From Enterobacter dykesii (GTDB lineage: Bacteria; Pseudomonadota; Gammaproteobacteria; Enterobacterales; Enterobacteriaceae), in the NCBI RefSeq assembly GCF_008364625.2, contig NZ_CP126604.1:1736001-1800000 (forward strand): a stretch of DNA of 64,000 nt, given 5' to 3'. Position numbers and translations under genes: made by a program. This document shows, piece by piece, positions 7,766-16,649 of this stretch; the first letter of the stretch is position 1, and each line of letters begins with the position of its first letter. A model generated the notes under the pieces. The model had not been told where the DNA came from. It saw nothing but the letters and a program-made list of their open reading frames with translations, and did not search any database.

Positions 7766-8500
7766 ATGCGTCAGAAAACCATTGATGCCATTATGGCGCA
7801 TGCTGCAGCTGAATATCCTCGTGAGTGCTGTGGCGTCGTGGTTCAGAAAAGCCGCGTTGAACGTTATTTCCCGTGCCGTAATCTTGCAGCGATGCCAGAG
7901 GACAATTTTGTCCTTTGTCCGGAAGACTACGCAGCAGCTGAAGACTGGGGAACTGTGATCGCCATCACTCACAGCCACCCTGATGCCACGACGCAACCAA
8001 GCGAACTGGATAAAGCGCAATGCGATGCATCACTTTTACCCTGGCACATCGTGAGCTGGCCGGAGGGGGATTTACGTACCATCCAGCCGCGCGGAGAACT
8101 GCCGCTGCTGGAACGTCCATTTGTGCTTGGTCACTTTGACTGCTGGGGTCTGGTCATGAGCTATTTCCGCCAAAACCACGGTATAGAGCTCCATGATTAC
8201 CGCGTCGATTATCCCTGGTGGGAAAACAATTATCCGGACAACTTCTATCAGGATTGCTGGTACGAGTGCGGTTTCAGAGAGTTCGACGGACCGCCGAGGC
8301 AAGGCGATATGGTGATCATGCAGGTCCAGGCCGATAAGTGGAATCACGCGGGGATCCTGCTTGAGGGCAACATGCTGCTGCACCACCTTTACGGACATCT
8401 GAGCCAGCGTGTGCCGTACGGCGGTTACTGGCAGGAACGGACAATGAAAGTCGTTCGCTATAAAGATTTGAGGGGCGTTGAAGTATGCAGGAAGTCATGA
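7766..8500 (+). CDS. Phage tail protein K, JAMM plus NlpC/P60 peptidase
   Basis: The 244-residue product combines two domains, as in lambda gpK. The N-terminal JAB/MPN domain has E20 and H69-S-H71...S79...D82, the JAMM metal motif. The C-terminal NlpC/P60 domain has C126 in HFDCWGLV and H194 in KWNHAGI as likely catalytic residues. Such proteins are tail-tip assembly factors and are thought to act on peptidoglycan during injection. The gene starts two bases after L and overlaps I. Confidence 0.9.
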   Translation: MRQKTIDAIMAHAAAEYPRECCGVVVQKSRVERYFPCRNLAAMPEDNFVLCPEDYAAAEDWGTVIAITHSHPDATTQPSELDKAQCDASLLPWHIVSWPEGDLRTIQPRGELPLLERPFVLGHFDCWGLVMSYFRQNHGIELHDYRVDYPWWENNYPDNFYQDCWYECGFREFDGPPRQGDMVIMQVQADKWNHAGILLEGNMLLHHLYGHLSQRVPYGGYWQERTMKVVRYKDLRGVEVCRKS

Positions 8501-9084
8501 GTCGTATCGAGCTAGGTGGCGTGCTCGGTAAAACCTTCGGTAAAGTTCACCATCGCCTGATTTCCCGTGTGAGCGAGGCCGGTGTCGCACTCGCGAAGAC
8601 CATTCCCGGATTTGAGGAGTTTATGATTTCCAGCCAGCGTCGCGGGCTTACATACTCTGTATTTAAGGGTAAAAGAAACATTGGTGAGGATGATCTTGGC
8701 TTTCCGGTTACCGGTGACGTTATCCGCATCGTTCCGGTAATCATTGGTAGTAAAAAAGCTGGGTTATTACAAACAATCCTTGGCGCAGTGCTGGTCGTTG
8801 TCGGAGTGGCTGTTGGCTATTTTTCTGCAGGTACGTTATCTGCAGCCGGGTATGGTGTCGCACAATTTGGTGCAGCGATGATGGTCGGCGGGGTTGTGCA
8901 AATGCTTTCTCCTCAGCCAACCGGGCTGGCCAGCAAACAGAGTGCAGATAACCGCGCTTCATACGCTTTCGGTGGCGTGACAAACACCGCGGCTCAGGGT
9001 TACCCGGTACCACTTCTCTACGGTCGCAGGCGAATCGGCGGAGCGATTATTTCTGCCGGAATTTATGTCGAAGATCAGCAGTAG
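8497..9084 (+). CDS. Phage tail assembly protein I
   Basis: The product of about 195 residues resembles lambda gpI. It has an N-terminal ubiquitin-like part (ending GDVIRIVPVIIGSKKAG), a hydrophobic Gly/Ala-rich middle (residues about 85-145) and the C-terminal YPVPLLYGRRRIGG block. The ATG at 8497 overlaps the stop of K (ATGA) and follows AGGAAG; an ATG at 8485 in the same frame is also possible. GpI works with J, K and L to start tail assembly. Confidence 0.87.
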   Translation: MSRIELGGVLGKTFGKVHHRLISRVSEAGVALAKTIPGFEEFMISSQRRGLTYSVFKGKRNIGEDDLGFPVTGDVIRIVPVIIGSKKAGLLQTILGAVLVVVGVAVGYFSAGTLSAAGYGVAQFGAAMMVGGVVQMLSPQPTGLASKQSADNRASYAFGGVTNTAAQGYPVPLLYGRRRIGGAIISAGIYVEDQQ

Positions 9085-9102
9085 ATAACATACCTTTTTT
9101 CT

Positions 9103-9127
9103 GGCCACCTTCGGGTGGCTTTTTTTA
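9103..9127 (+). terminator. Intrinsic terminator between tail genes I and J
   Basis: GCCACC-TTCG-GGTGGC followed by seven T residues. It lies between I and J and would reduce read-through unless the phage antitermination complex is active. Confidence 0.8.
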
Positions 9128-9137
9128 TGGGCGCAAT

Positions 9138-12100
9138 ATGGCTACTGAAAAAGTGTTAAAGGGCCGCAAGGGCGGCAGCTCCAGTTCCCGAACTCCTACC
9201 GAACAGCCAGATGATCTGCAGTCAGTAGCCAAGGCGAAAATCCTTCTCGCGCTTGGAGAGGGGGAGTTTGCTGGTGGCCTCACTGCGCGTGATATTTATC
9301 TCGATGGCACCGCACTTGAGAACGCAGATGGTTCACAGAACTTCAGCGGTGTGGCGTGGGAGTTTCGCGCGGGAACGCAGGCGCAAAATTACATTCAGGG
9401 CATTCCCGGTACCGAAAACGAAATCAGCGTGGGTACTGAAGTTTCCAGTGTTACCGCATGGACACGTACTTTCACTAACACCCAGCTATCGGCAGTGCGC
9501 CTGCGTCTGAAATGGCCGTCTCTGTTTAAACAGGAAGATGACGGGGATTTGGTCGGCTATTCGATCAACTATGCGATTGACCTGCAGACTGACGGCGGAA
9601 CATTGCAGACGGTACTCAATACCAGCGTGACCGGGAAAACAACCTCTGGTTACGAGCGTAGCCACCGAATTGATTTACCTCAGGCTGGCAGTACCTGGAC
9701 CATCAGACTGCGTAAAATTACAGCCGATGCTAACAGCGCGAAGACTGGCGACACGATGACACTGCAGAGCTTCACTGAGGTGATCGACGCCAAGTTGCGC
9801 TATCCGAACACCGCGCTGCTGTACATTGAATTCGACTCCAGCCAGTTTAACGGCTCAATCCCGCAGATCTCCTGTGAGCCTCGCGGTCGTGTCATCCGCG
9901 TTCCTGATAATTATGACGTTGAAACCCGAACCTACAGCGGTACTTGGACCGGGGCGTTTAAATGGGCATGGACGGATAACCCGGCGTGGATTTTTTACGA
10001 TCTGGTGGTTACCGACCGTTTCGGCCTTGGTAACCGACTTACTGCGGCTAACATCGATAAATGGACGTTGTATCAGGTCGCTCAGTATTGCGATCAGCAG
10101 GTATCGGACGGGAAAGGCGGAAGCGGTACCGAACCACGTTATACCTGCAACGTCTATATTCAGGACCGTAACGACGCTTACACTGTGTTGCGTGATTTTG
10201 CCGCTATCTTCCGCGGCATGACTTACTGGGGCGGGGATCAGATCGTTGCCCTGGCTGACATGCCACGTGATGTTGATTACAGCTATACGCGCGCGAACGT
10301 TATTGACGGTCGCTTCAGCTATTCGAGCAGCACCACGAAAACCCGATACACCACAGCGCTGGTATCCTGGTCCGATCCGGATAACGCCTACGCTGACGCG
10401 ATGGAGCCCGTATTTGAGCAGGCGCTGGTGGCACGTTACGGCTTTAATCAACTGGAGATGACGGCTATCGGATGCACCCGGCAATCAGAAGCAAACCGAA
10501 AAGGCCGCTGGGGCATCCTCACCAACAATAAAGACCGTGTTGTTTCGTTCGATGTCGGCCTGGATGGAAACATACCACAGCCGGGCTACATCATCGCCGT
10601 GGCAGACGAACTGCTTTCCGGAAAGGTTATGGGCGGCCGCATCAGCGCCGTTAACGGTCGCGTTATCAAACTTGACCGCGTGGCAGATGCGGCAGCAGGT
10701 GATCGCCTTATTCTCAACCTACCTTCCGGAGCGTCGCAGAGCAGGACCATTCAGGCCGTGAACGGTGAATCAGTCACAGTCACCACGGCATACAGTGAGA
10801 CGCCACAGGCCGAAGCTGTTTGGGTGGTGGAATCTGACGAGCTTTACGCTCAGCAGTACCGCGTTGTCAGCGTAAGCGATAACGATAATGGCACCTTCTC
10901 GATCACCGCTGCATGGCACGATCCGGATAAATATGCCCGTATCGATACTGGCGCAATTATCGACCAGCGGCCAATAAGTGTAATACCTCCTGGTAATCAG
11001 TCACCGCCAGCTAACATCGTGATCAGCTCGTTTTCTGTGGTTCAGCAGAATATCAGCGTCGAAACGATGCGCGTCAGCTGGGACCAGGCGCAGAATGCTA
11101 TCGCCTATGAGGGGCAGTGGCGCCGCAATGATGGAAACTGGGTGAACATGCCGCGCAGCTCCACCACGTCATTTGACGTCCCGGGGATTTATTCCGGTCG
11201 CTACCTGGTGCGCGTGCGCGCAATTAATGCCGCTGAAATTTCCTCAGGATGGGGATATTCAGAGGAGAAGATCCTGACCGGCAAAGTAGGTAATCCGCCT
11301 AAGCCAGTAGGATTCACGGCCACGGGCATTAACTGGGGGATCCGTCTGAACTGGGGTTTTCCGGCAAACACCGGCGATACCATCAAAACAGAAATCCAGT
11401 ACACGGCCAACAGTGACTTTTCAAATCCACTCTTGCTCTCAGATGTGCCTTATCCATCTGCGGAATACACCCAGCTCGGCCTTAAAGCAGGGCAGGAATT
11501 CTGGTACCGCGCGCAGCTGGTTGACAGAACGGGTAACGAGTCCGGGTATACCGACTGGATCAGGGGGATGTCTAACGATAACGCCGATGATTATCTGGGT
11601 GATATTGCAGACGATTTCCTTACCTCGGCCGACGGTGACCGCCTGACCAGCGATATTGATACCAATCTTGAAGCTGCAATGCAGAACGCGCTGGCCAATC
11701 ATGGAACCTTTGAACATCAATGGGCGCAATACGGAGAGGTACGTGCCGATATCCTGGTTGTGAAAACGACTATTGCAGAGGTGGATAAGGCAATGGCCGA
11801 ACTATCAACGCAGGTACAGGCGCGGATAGAGGACGTCACTGCTTCACTGGAAGACAAACTTACAGCCGTCGTCGATGCCTCCGGTGCTTCTGCAATCTAC
11901 ACCCTCAAAACAGGCGTGAGGATAAACGGTGTGATGTACAACGCCGGGATGTCGATTGCCGTGCTTGCTGAGGCCGGGAAGCCGGTAGTTACCCGTGTTG
12001 GTTTTAACGCTAATCAGTTCGTGCTGATGAGTGGCAGTAGTAATACGCAATATTCACCGTTCGCGGTGGTTAATGGCCAGGTCTTTATCAGTTCAGGTTT

Positions 12101-12323
12101 TATTCAGGATGGGACTATCACCAATGCCAAAATCGGCAACTTTATCCAGTCCAACAATTACGTCCCAGGACAGGCCGGATGGAAACTGGACAAAGGGGGG
12201 GCCTGGGAAAACTACGGCAGTGACGGGCAGGGCGCAAGAAAGACCACGAACGTTACTGACAGCATCAGGGATGCGAACGGCGTCCTCCGCGTACAGATTG
12301 GTAAACTTACAGGGGTATTTTAA
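9138..12323 (+). CDS. Host-specificity tail protein J
   Basis: The 1061-residue product is a lambda-type central tail fibre and hub protein. The N-terminal third is the hub region (KAKILLALGEGEFAGG near the start). The middle has fibronectin-III-like segments (about residues 615-800). The C-terminal part has the DUF1983-type stretch with TLKTGVRINGVMYNAGMSI and NGQVFISSGFIQDGTITNAK. It ends in a short receptor-proximal region, with further fibre functions supplied by the genes after it. The frame is open and overlaps the next gene by one base, so it looks complete. Confidence 0.92.
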   Translation: MATEKVLKGRKGGSSSSRTPTEQPDDLQSVAKAKILLALGEGEFAGGLTARDIYLDGTALENADGSQNFSGVAWEFRAGTQAQNYIQGIPGTENEISVGTEVSSVTAWTRTFTNTQLSAVRLRLKWPSLFKQEDDGDLVGYSINYAIDLQTDGGTLQTVLNTSVTGKTTSGYERSHRIDLPQAGSTWTIRLRKITADANSAKTGDTMTLQSFTEVIDAKLRYPNTALLYIEFDSSQFNGSIPQISCEPRGRVIRVPDNYDVETRTYSGTWTGAFKWAWTDNPAWIFYDLVVTDRFGLGNRLTAANIDKWTLYQVAQYCDQQVSDGKGGSGTEPRYTCNVYIQDRNDAYTVLRDFAAIFRGMTYWGGDQIVALADMPRDVDYSYTRANVIDGRFSYSSSTTKTRYTTALVSWSDPDNAYADAMEPVFEQALVARYGFNQLEMTAIGCTRQSEANRKGRWGILTNNKDRVVSFDVGLDGNIPQPGYIIAVADELLSGKVMGGRISAVNGRVIKLDRVADAAAGDRLILNLPSGASQSRTIQAVNGESVTVTTAYSETPQAEAVWVVESDELYAQQYRVVSVSDNDNGTFSITAAWHDPDKYARIDTGAIIDQRPISVIPPGNQSPPANIVISSFSVVQQNISVETMRVSWDQAQNAIAYEGQWRRNDGNWVNMPRSSTTSFDVPGIYSGRYLVRVRAINAAEISSGWGYSEEKILTGKVGNPPKPVGFTATGINWGIRLNWGFPANTGDTIKTEIQYTANSDFSNPLLLSDVPYPSAEYTQLGLKAGQEFWYRAQLVDRTGNESGYTDWIRGMSNDNADDYLGDIADDFLTSADGDRLTSDIDTNLEAAMQNALANHGTFEHQWAQYGEVRADILVVKTTIAEVDKAMAELSTQVQARIEDVTASLEDKLTAVVDASGASAIYTLKTGVRINGVMYNAGMSIAVLAEAGKPVVTRVGFNANQFVLMSGSSNTQYSPFAVVNGQVFISSGFIQDGTITNAKIGNFIQSNNYVPGQAGWKLDKGGAWENYGSDGQGARKTTNVTDSIRDANGVLRVQIGKLTGVF

Positions 12324-12625
12324 TGACGTGGGGCATTCAGACATGGGATGCCAATGGTAACCCGAATAATTACGGTATTAAGCCAGTATCTGTGGTCGGA
12401 CGTATTCAACTTTCTGAGGGGCAAAACTCCGGAAGCTGGTCGTTTACCATTCCGGCAGGAATGAAGGTCGGGTTTGTCGTTTCTCTGGATAGGGGAGCGG
12501 TCTCGGTGGGGCGCCGTATCGTCGCCAGCGGAAATACGATAACTCTTGGCGCGGCAAACAGCGTTGGGATTGGAAACTATCCAGCCTCTGAATGTGAGCT
12601 CGTAGTTTTTGTGGAGAAGGCATAA
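12323..12625 (+). CDS. Phage tail-tip accessory protein, short
   Basis: The 100-residue product starts MTWGIQTWDANGNPNNYGIK. It shares the WG-x-x-x-WDA-x-G signature with its larger neighbour at 12625-13302 and is predicted to be all beta. Its start overlaps the end of J and its stop overlaps the next ATG, so it belongs to the J transcript. A structural role at the tail tip is inferred from context only. Confidence 0.75.
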   Translation: MTWGIQTWDANGNPNNYGIKPVSVVGRIQLSEGQNSGSWSFTIPAGMKVGFVVSLDRGAVSVGRRIVASGNTITLGAANSVGIGNYPASECELVVFVEKA

Positions 12626-13302
12626 TGGCAGATTATGGCGCACTGATAGCTCTGGATAATGGAAATCCCTTTATTACGCCTCAGTCCACGCCATTTTGTC
12701 TCTACAGGAGGGTAGTGGTTAACTCAGTAGCAAGCGGGGCATATCACGGTGCATCTGCAACAATAGCTCTGGACGTTTCTTATCCGGCGATGGTTTTTTG
12801 CAAAACGAGTGATACTGCTCAGCCTACTGTGGTTACTACAGCCAGATCAGGAGGAAATATTCTTGTTGGATCAAGCAATGCCTATGGACAGGCACATACA
12901 TTAACGGCTTACATCTTTGCTATTTATCCTCAGACATTGCCAAAATGGGGATTTGCTATCTGGGATGCCACCGGGAAGTTGGTTCTGACAAACGAGAGTC
13001 GGATATTGAGTGACCTTGTGACTGTTGGGACGCCTGGAGCTACGACAGGTGGAATTAATATTGACATCACTCTGCCTGGTAGTTATGCGGTGGCACCCGC
13101 TATTCTTGGCTCCCAGATCATCCAGAACAATAACACTAAACCACCCACTATTGTGAATATCACAGCCTACTCTGGATGTCGGTTTAATGGTTCATCAACC
13201 AGAATTAATGCCGCGCCCTCGACAACGGCTACCGGTTCTGCTGCGGGTGGGACAACGACTGGAATAGCTTTGACGGCTATCAACACCGCCGCCTATGATT
13301 GA
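12625..13302 (+). CDS. DUF6453-like phage tail protein
   Basis: The 225-residue product contains TLPKWGFAIWDATGKLVLTN, typical of a family found directly after J in Klebsiella and Enterobacter phages (named DUF6453 as I recall it). It is beta-rich and Thr/Ser-rich, as tail-surface proteins often are. A short hairpin (TTGATCG-TTTTAAG-CGATCAA, 13300-13320) follows the stop but lacks a T-run. Confidence 0.75.
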   Translation: MADYGALIALDNGNPFITPQSTPFCLYRRVVVNSVASGAYHGASATIALDVSYPAMVFCKTSDTAQPTVVTTARSGGNILVGSSNAYGQAHTLTAYIFAIYPQTLPKWGFAIWDATGKLVLTNESRILSDLVTVGTPGATTGGINIDITLPGSYAVAPAILGSQIIQNNNTKPPTIVNITAYSGCRFNGSSTRINAAPSTTATGSAAGGTTTGIALTAINTAAYD

Positions 13303-13406
13303 TCGTTTTAAGCGATCAAATTCACTTAATTGATCTGTTATATCTATTTTATATTTCAGTACCGCTGCGTTAGTTTTCACTTAATAAAAACTAATCAAGG
13401 TGTGAA

Positions 13407-13646
13407 ATGACGAAAATAATGTTAGCGATGGCATTTTGCCTATTTCTTTCTGCTTGCTCTGGTTCAGTTCTGCAAAAGCAAAAGCCATTATGCGAGGCAG
13501 AAGCACTTATTGGAGGTCAGGTTCTGTCGGTACAGATTTACGATGTGCGCAAAGTAGCCAATCAGACAGAATATAGGGCAGGCTACCCCTTCAATTGGCG
13601 ATGGGTGAGCAAAAATAACTTCACCAGGTCGACCTGTTCAAAGTGA
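13407..13646 (+). CDS. cor: Phage superinfection-exclusion lipoprotein Cor
   Basis: The 79-residue product has a lipoprotein signal with the lipobox LSAC (lipidated Cys17). The mature part contains CEAEALIGGQVLSVQIYDVRK and a YPFNWRWVS block, the signature of Cor from phi80 and N15. Cor sits in the outer membrane and blocks the FhuA receptor, which excludes FhuA-dependent phages and related lysogen attack. The AAGGTG site precedes the ATG and a terminator follows. The lipoprotein is intact although the prophage is defective. Confidence 0.85.
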   Translation: MTKIMLAMAFCLFLSACSGSVLQKQKPLCEAEALIGGQVLSVQIYDVRKVANQTEYRAGYPFNWRWVSKNNFTRSTCSK

Positions 13647-13656
13647 ACAAAACAAG

Positions 13657-13679
13657 AACCCGCTTCGGCGGGTTTTTTA
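13657..13679 (+). terminator. Intrinsic terminator of cor
   Basis: ACCCGC-TTCG-GCGGGT followed by six T residues, a few bases after the cor stop codon. It separates cor from the tail-fibre gene. Confidence 0.85.
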
Positions 13680-13702
13680 TTATCTGCACTCAGGAGTCTT
13701 TT

Positions 13703-14986
13703 ATGTCGGCAGGTACCCTCACCCTGACAAATGGATCCGCTATTGTTGGCGGTTCCGGAACCTCTTTTACTACCGAACTTGCCGTAGGTGACTTCATTGT
13801 CTCTACTGTGGGCGGCGTTCCGTACACGTTACCAGTAAAAACGGTAGATAGTGATACCCAACTGATACTGGTCAGCAACTTTACCGGGCCAACGCAATCT
13901 GGCGCGGCCTGGTCAGCGGTCCCGCGCGTGGCGCTGAACATGGTCACTGCTGCGCTGGTGGCGCAAAGTGCTGAAGCGCTGCGTGGACTGAATTACGACA
14001 AACAGAACTGGCAAAGTATTTTTTCTGGAACCGGAAATGTAACGGTAACCCTGCCAGATGGCACAACATGGACGGGCCCAGCCTGGAATAGCATTACAAC
14101 ATCACTTTCAGGCAAGGCGGCAAAAGGTGCAAACCGCGACATCACCTCTCTCAGCGGACTTACGACAGCGCTATCTGTAGAACAGGGCGGTACCGGTTCG
14201 ACAACGGTATCAGGCGCTCGCACAAACCTCGGTTTAGGAAACAGCTCTACCAGGGATGTTGGAACAGCAGCGGGAACAGTGGCCGCTGGTAACGATTCAC
14301 GATTAAATTCCGTCGATCAGAAAGCGGGTGGGAAAATCACGAGCCCAATTACAGTCCAGCCCGGCGTAGGCGGTAATCCCGGATTTGCCATCAGTTCAGG
14401 AGATAATGGTGGCGGTGGTTTGATGAATAACGGAATCAGCCTGATCGTTGCCAATGGGTATAACCCAAATACAGGAAATTATGTCAACATTCTTAGAGGA
14501 ACCTGGTATACAGGGGAATGGACATTCGGGGGGGCCCGTGGCGGCGGGGCTAATTTTGATAACGTGACATTGGGCCTGAAAGGGTCTGATCAGGAAGGAC
14601 TTGTTGCATGGGTATTCCATTCAAATGGCGCTGCCACAGGCAATTGGGTAACAGCATCTGACAAGCGCATCAAAGAAAATGTAACGGTAATCGCAGAGCC
14701 GCTTATGAAAATGCAGCAACTTCGAGGCGTCGAATGGGACCGCCTCGATACTCCTGCGCACGGGTATGGCTTCATAGCTCAGGAAGTCGAGAAGGTTTTT
14801 CCTGAAGCAGTCAAATCATATGGAAAAACAACGTTACGAGATGGCTCAGAAATAGAGGATGTAAAATCAGTCGATACCTTCGGTGTGGCCGCCGCCCTTC
14901 ACCATGAAGCCATCCTTGCTCTAATGGATGAAGTTAGTTGCATCAAAAGGCTAATCAAAGAACTGCATGTAGGGGCTTTGGATTAA
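13703..14986 (+). CDS. Side tail fibre with peptidase S74 chaperone domain
   Basis: The 427-residue product starts at the ATG at 13703 after CAGGAG; the frame upstream runs through the cor terminator and is not coding. Residues 1-100 form a virion-attachment-type region. The middle is Gly/Thr-rich fibre with SVEQGGTGSTTVSGARTNLG, a common fibre repeat. The C-terminal 109 residues are an intramolecular chaperone of endosialidase (S74), with the cleavage serine likely S319 in ASDKRIKEN and the GYGFIAQEVEKVFPEAV motif. S74 domains fold the trimer and then cut themselves off. Confidence 0.88.
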   Translation: MSAGTLTLTNGSAIVGGSGTSFTTELAVGDFIVSTVGGVPYTLPVKTVDSDTQLILVSNFTGPTQSGAAWSAVPRVALNMVTAALVAQSAEALRGLNYDKQNWQSIFSGTGNVTVTLPDGTTWTGPAWNSITTSLSGKAAKGANRDITSLSGLTTALSVEQGGTGSTTVSGARTNLGLGNSSTRDVGTAAGTVAAGNDSRLNSVDQKAGGKITSPITVQPGVGGNPGFAISSGDNGGGGLMNNGISLIVANGYNPNTGNYVNILRGTWYTGEWTFGGARGGGANFDNVTLGLKGSDQEGLVAWVFHSNGAATGNWVTASDKRIKENVTVIAEPLMKMQQLRGVEWDRLDTPAHGYGFIAQEVEKVFPEAVKSYGKTTLRDGSEIEDVKSVDTFGVAAALHHEAILALMDEVSCIKRLIKELHVGALD

Positions 14987-15061
14987 AACTACTCAATTGG
15001 AGTTTGAAGCGAATAATTTACAAAAGTCATAATTTGAAACGAGAGAGAAACTTAGAAGCGA

Positions 15062-15643
15062 AACGGCGAACCATGTCTGGATCTGGAGGAGTTTGCACCA
15101 GCTAAACAGGAAATCGTCTGCAGCCGGTCATTCGGCGAACGCGTTACTGAGTATGAACAGATGCGCCAGGCTATCTGCAGCTATGCTGCCCGTGGTGCTG
15201 AAAAACTGCGGGGTGAACATCAGTACTGCCGCTTTATCTCTGCGTTCGTGAAAACCTCTCCCTTTGCGCTTAACGAGCCGTATTATGGTAACAGTGCGTC
15301 CATGAAGCTTCTTACCCCCACTCAGGATTCACGCGACATCATTAACGCCGCGGTAAAGTGCCTGGACAAAATCTGGAAGGATGGCCACCGGTACCAGAAG
15401 GCAGGGATCATGCTTGGGGATTTTTTCAGCCAAGGCGTGGCCCAGCTCAACCTGTTCGATGAGAACGCGCCGCGTGCTGGTAGCGAGAGGTTGATGGAAG
15501 TTCTGGATTATCTGAACGGGAAAGATGGAAAGGGAACGCTTTATTTTGCCGGGCAGGGCATACAGCAGCAGTGGCAAATGAAGCGAGAAATGTTGTCGCC
15601 TCGATATACGACGAGATATTCAGACCTGCTTAGGGTCCGATAA
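15062..15643 (+). pseudogene. umuC: umuC fragment, C-terminal part of DNA polymerase V
   Basis: From 15062 the frame reads NGEPCLDLEEFAPAKQEIVC and continues to the stop at 15643 with SFGERVTEYEQMRQAICSY, NEPYYGNSASMKLLTPTQDS and GIQQQWQMKREMLSPRYTTR. This is the last 190 or so residues of UmuC. The N-terminal catalytic palm and fingers (more than half of the protein) are missing and umuD is absent, so it is a 5'-truncated remnant. The break lies about 75 bases after the tail-fibre stop, which suggests that a fibre module recombined into an old umuDC locus carried by the prophage. Confidence 0.9.
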
Positions 15644-15795
15644 ATTTTCCTGATGTCTTGGGCCGCGTCAGGAGGAAAATTATTGCCGAACGTCTAGCCC
15701 TTCTGCCTCCTGTCAACAAGCTTAGCTTTCTGAGATACGCCAGGCGCTAGGAAATCAATATTAACATCAAACGATTAATGCAACAAAAATACGAT

Positions 15796-15822
15796 TAAAG
15801 ATATTTTATTGCGTGCCGATAG
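15796..15822 (+). promoter_or_regulatory. Sigma-28 (FliA) promoter of flxA
   Basis: TAAAGATA, an 11-base spacer and GCCGATAG match the flagellar sigma-28 consensus TAAAGTTT-N11-GCCGATAA with the correct spacing. It lies 23 bases before the flxA ATG. E. coli flxA is known to depend on FliA. Confidence 0.85.
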
Positions 15823-15845
15823 TGCTTTTTTAAAAGGAGAAATCT

Positions 15846-16178
15846 ATGTCTGTCACAATTCAGGGGAATGCCTCAACTGCCATTTTAAACAACTCCGCCC
15901 CGGAAGGAACATCAAAAATAGCCAAAATCATGAGACAAATTCAAGTGCTGACTGAAAAGCTTGGGAAAATCTCATCGGAAGAGGGGATGACGCCAGAGCA
16001 GAAAAAAGAAATGGCTGCACTAGTACAGAAGCAAATTGAAAGCCTCAGAGTTCAACTTGAACAGTTGTTACGGCAGCAGGCAGAGAAACAGAATAAGGAT
16101 GCGAAAGTTCAGCCTGATAACAAAGTAGAGAGAAAGGACGATACAAATACTGCCGGCACCATTGATATTTACGTCTGA
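15846..16178 (+). CDS. flxA: FlxA-like family protein
   Basis: The 110-residue product starts MSVTIQGNASTAILNNSAPE after AAAAGGAG. It closely resembles FlxA of the E. coli Qin prophage, with a central helical coiled-coil (IAKIMRQIQVLTEKLGKIS to about residue 85) and a charged tail. FlxA is a FliA-dependent protein of unknown molecular role, so this prophage gene is under flagellar control. The 3' end overlaps the convergent yedK remnant by ten bases. Confidence 0.85.
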   Translation: MSVTIQGNASTAILNNSAPEGTSKIAKIMRQIQVLTEKLGKISSEEGMTPEQKKEMAALVQKQIESLRVQLEQLLRQQAEKQNKDAKVQPDNKVERKDDTNTAGTIDIYV

Positions 16179-16426
16179 GTGGTTGCCGTCTCGACACGCG
16201 CATTAATCAGTGGCGTATTATCCCACCATTCGGGCGCGTAAGACCACAGGACTGGATCAAGATGCAGCTGCTCGTTGCGTTTGCTCAGGAGCAGCACCTT
16301 GGTACCGGGCGAGACGTTGTTCCTGCCTATAGGTTCCGGGTCGTATGGAATGTCGCGATCGACTTCATCGGCCAGATAGGTCAGATATTCTTCACGCGTT
16401 TGAGCTTGTGCAAAACGTCCGCACAT
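16169..16426 (-). pseudogene. yedK fragment (SRAP/HMCES family), C-terminus lost
   Basis: The 85-residue frame starts MCGRFAQAQTREEYLTYL, with the catalytic Cys2 of the SRAP family (SOS-associated peptidase YedK, which crosslinks to abasic sites in single-stranded DNA). The family is about 220 residues long. Here the match stops after PLINARVETAT, followed by two more codons and a stop. The residues that complete the active site (Asn is kept at position 75 or so; the later Glu and His are lost) are mostly missing. It overlaps flxA at its end and looks like a deletion remnant. Confidence 0.85.
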
Positions 16427-16649
16427 AGAAACCTCCAGCCAAGTCTCAAACTCAAATTATAGAGCAGGGAGAGAAGGAGGAGCGTAGCGAACCCATTAAG
16501 AGATTAATCAATAAAACCAAAAAGTGGTTATCAAAACCCAAAAATCATCGTAACTAATCAATAGGTTAGCTTGTGGTCAAAAAAGTGTGATGAACGCGCC
16601 AATTATGAGTTTTTGATTGAAAAATCAATGCATCATGATTGATTTAATG

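Noticed and set aside
5687..14986. Idea that the tail genes form a working tailocin
   Set aside because: Tube, terminator, most of the tape measure and all lysis functions are missing, so no particle could form or be released.
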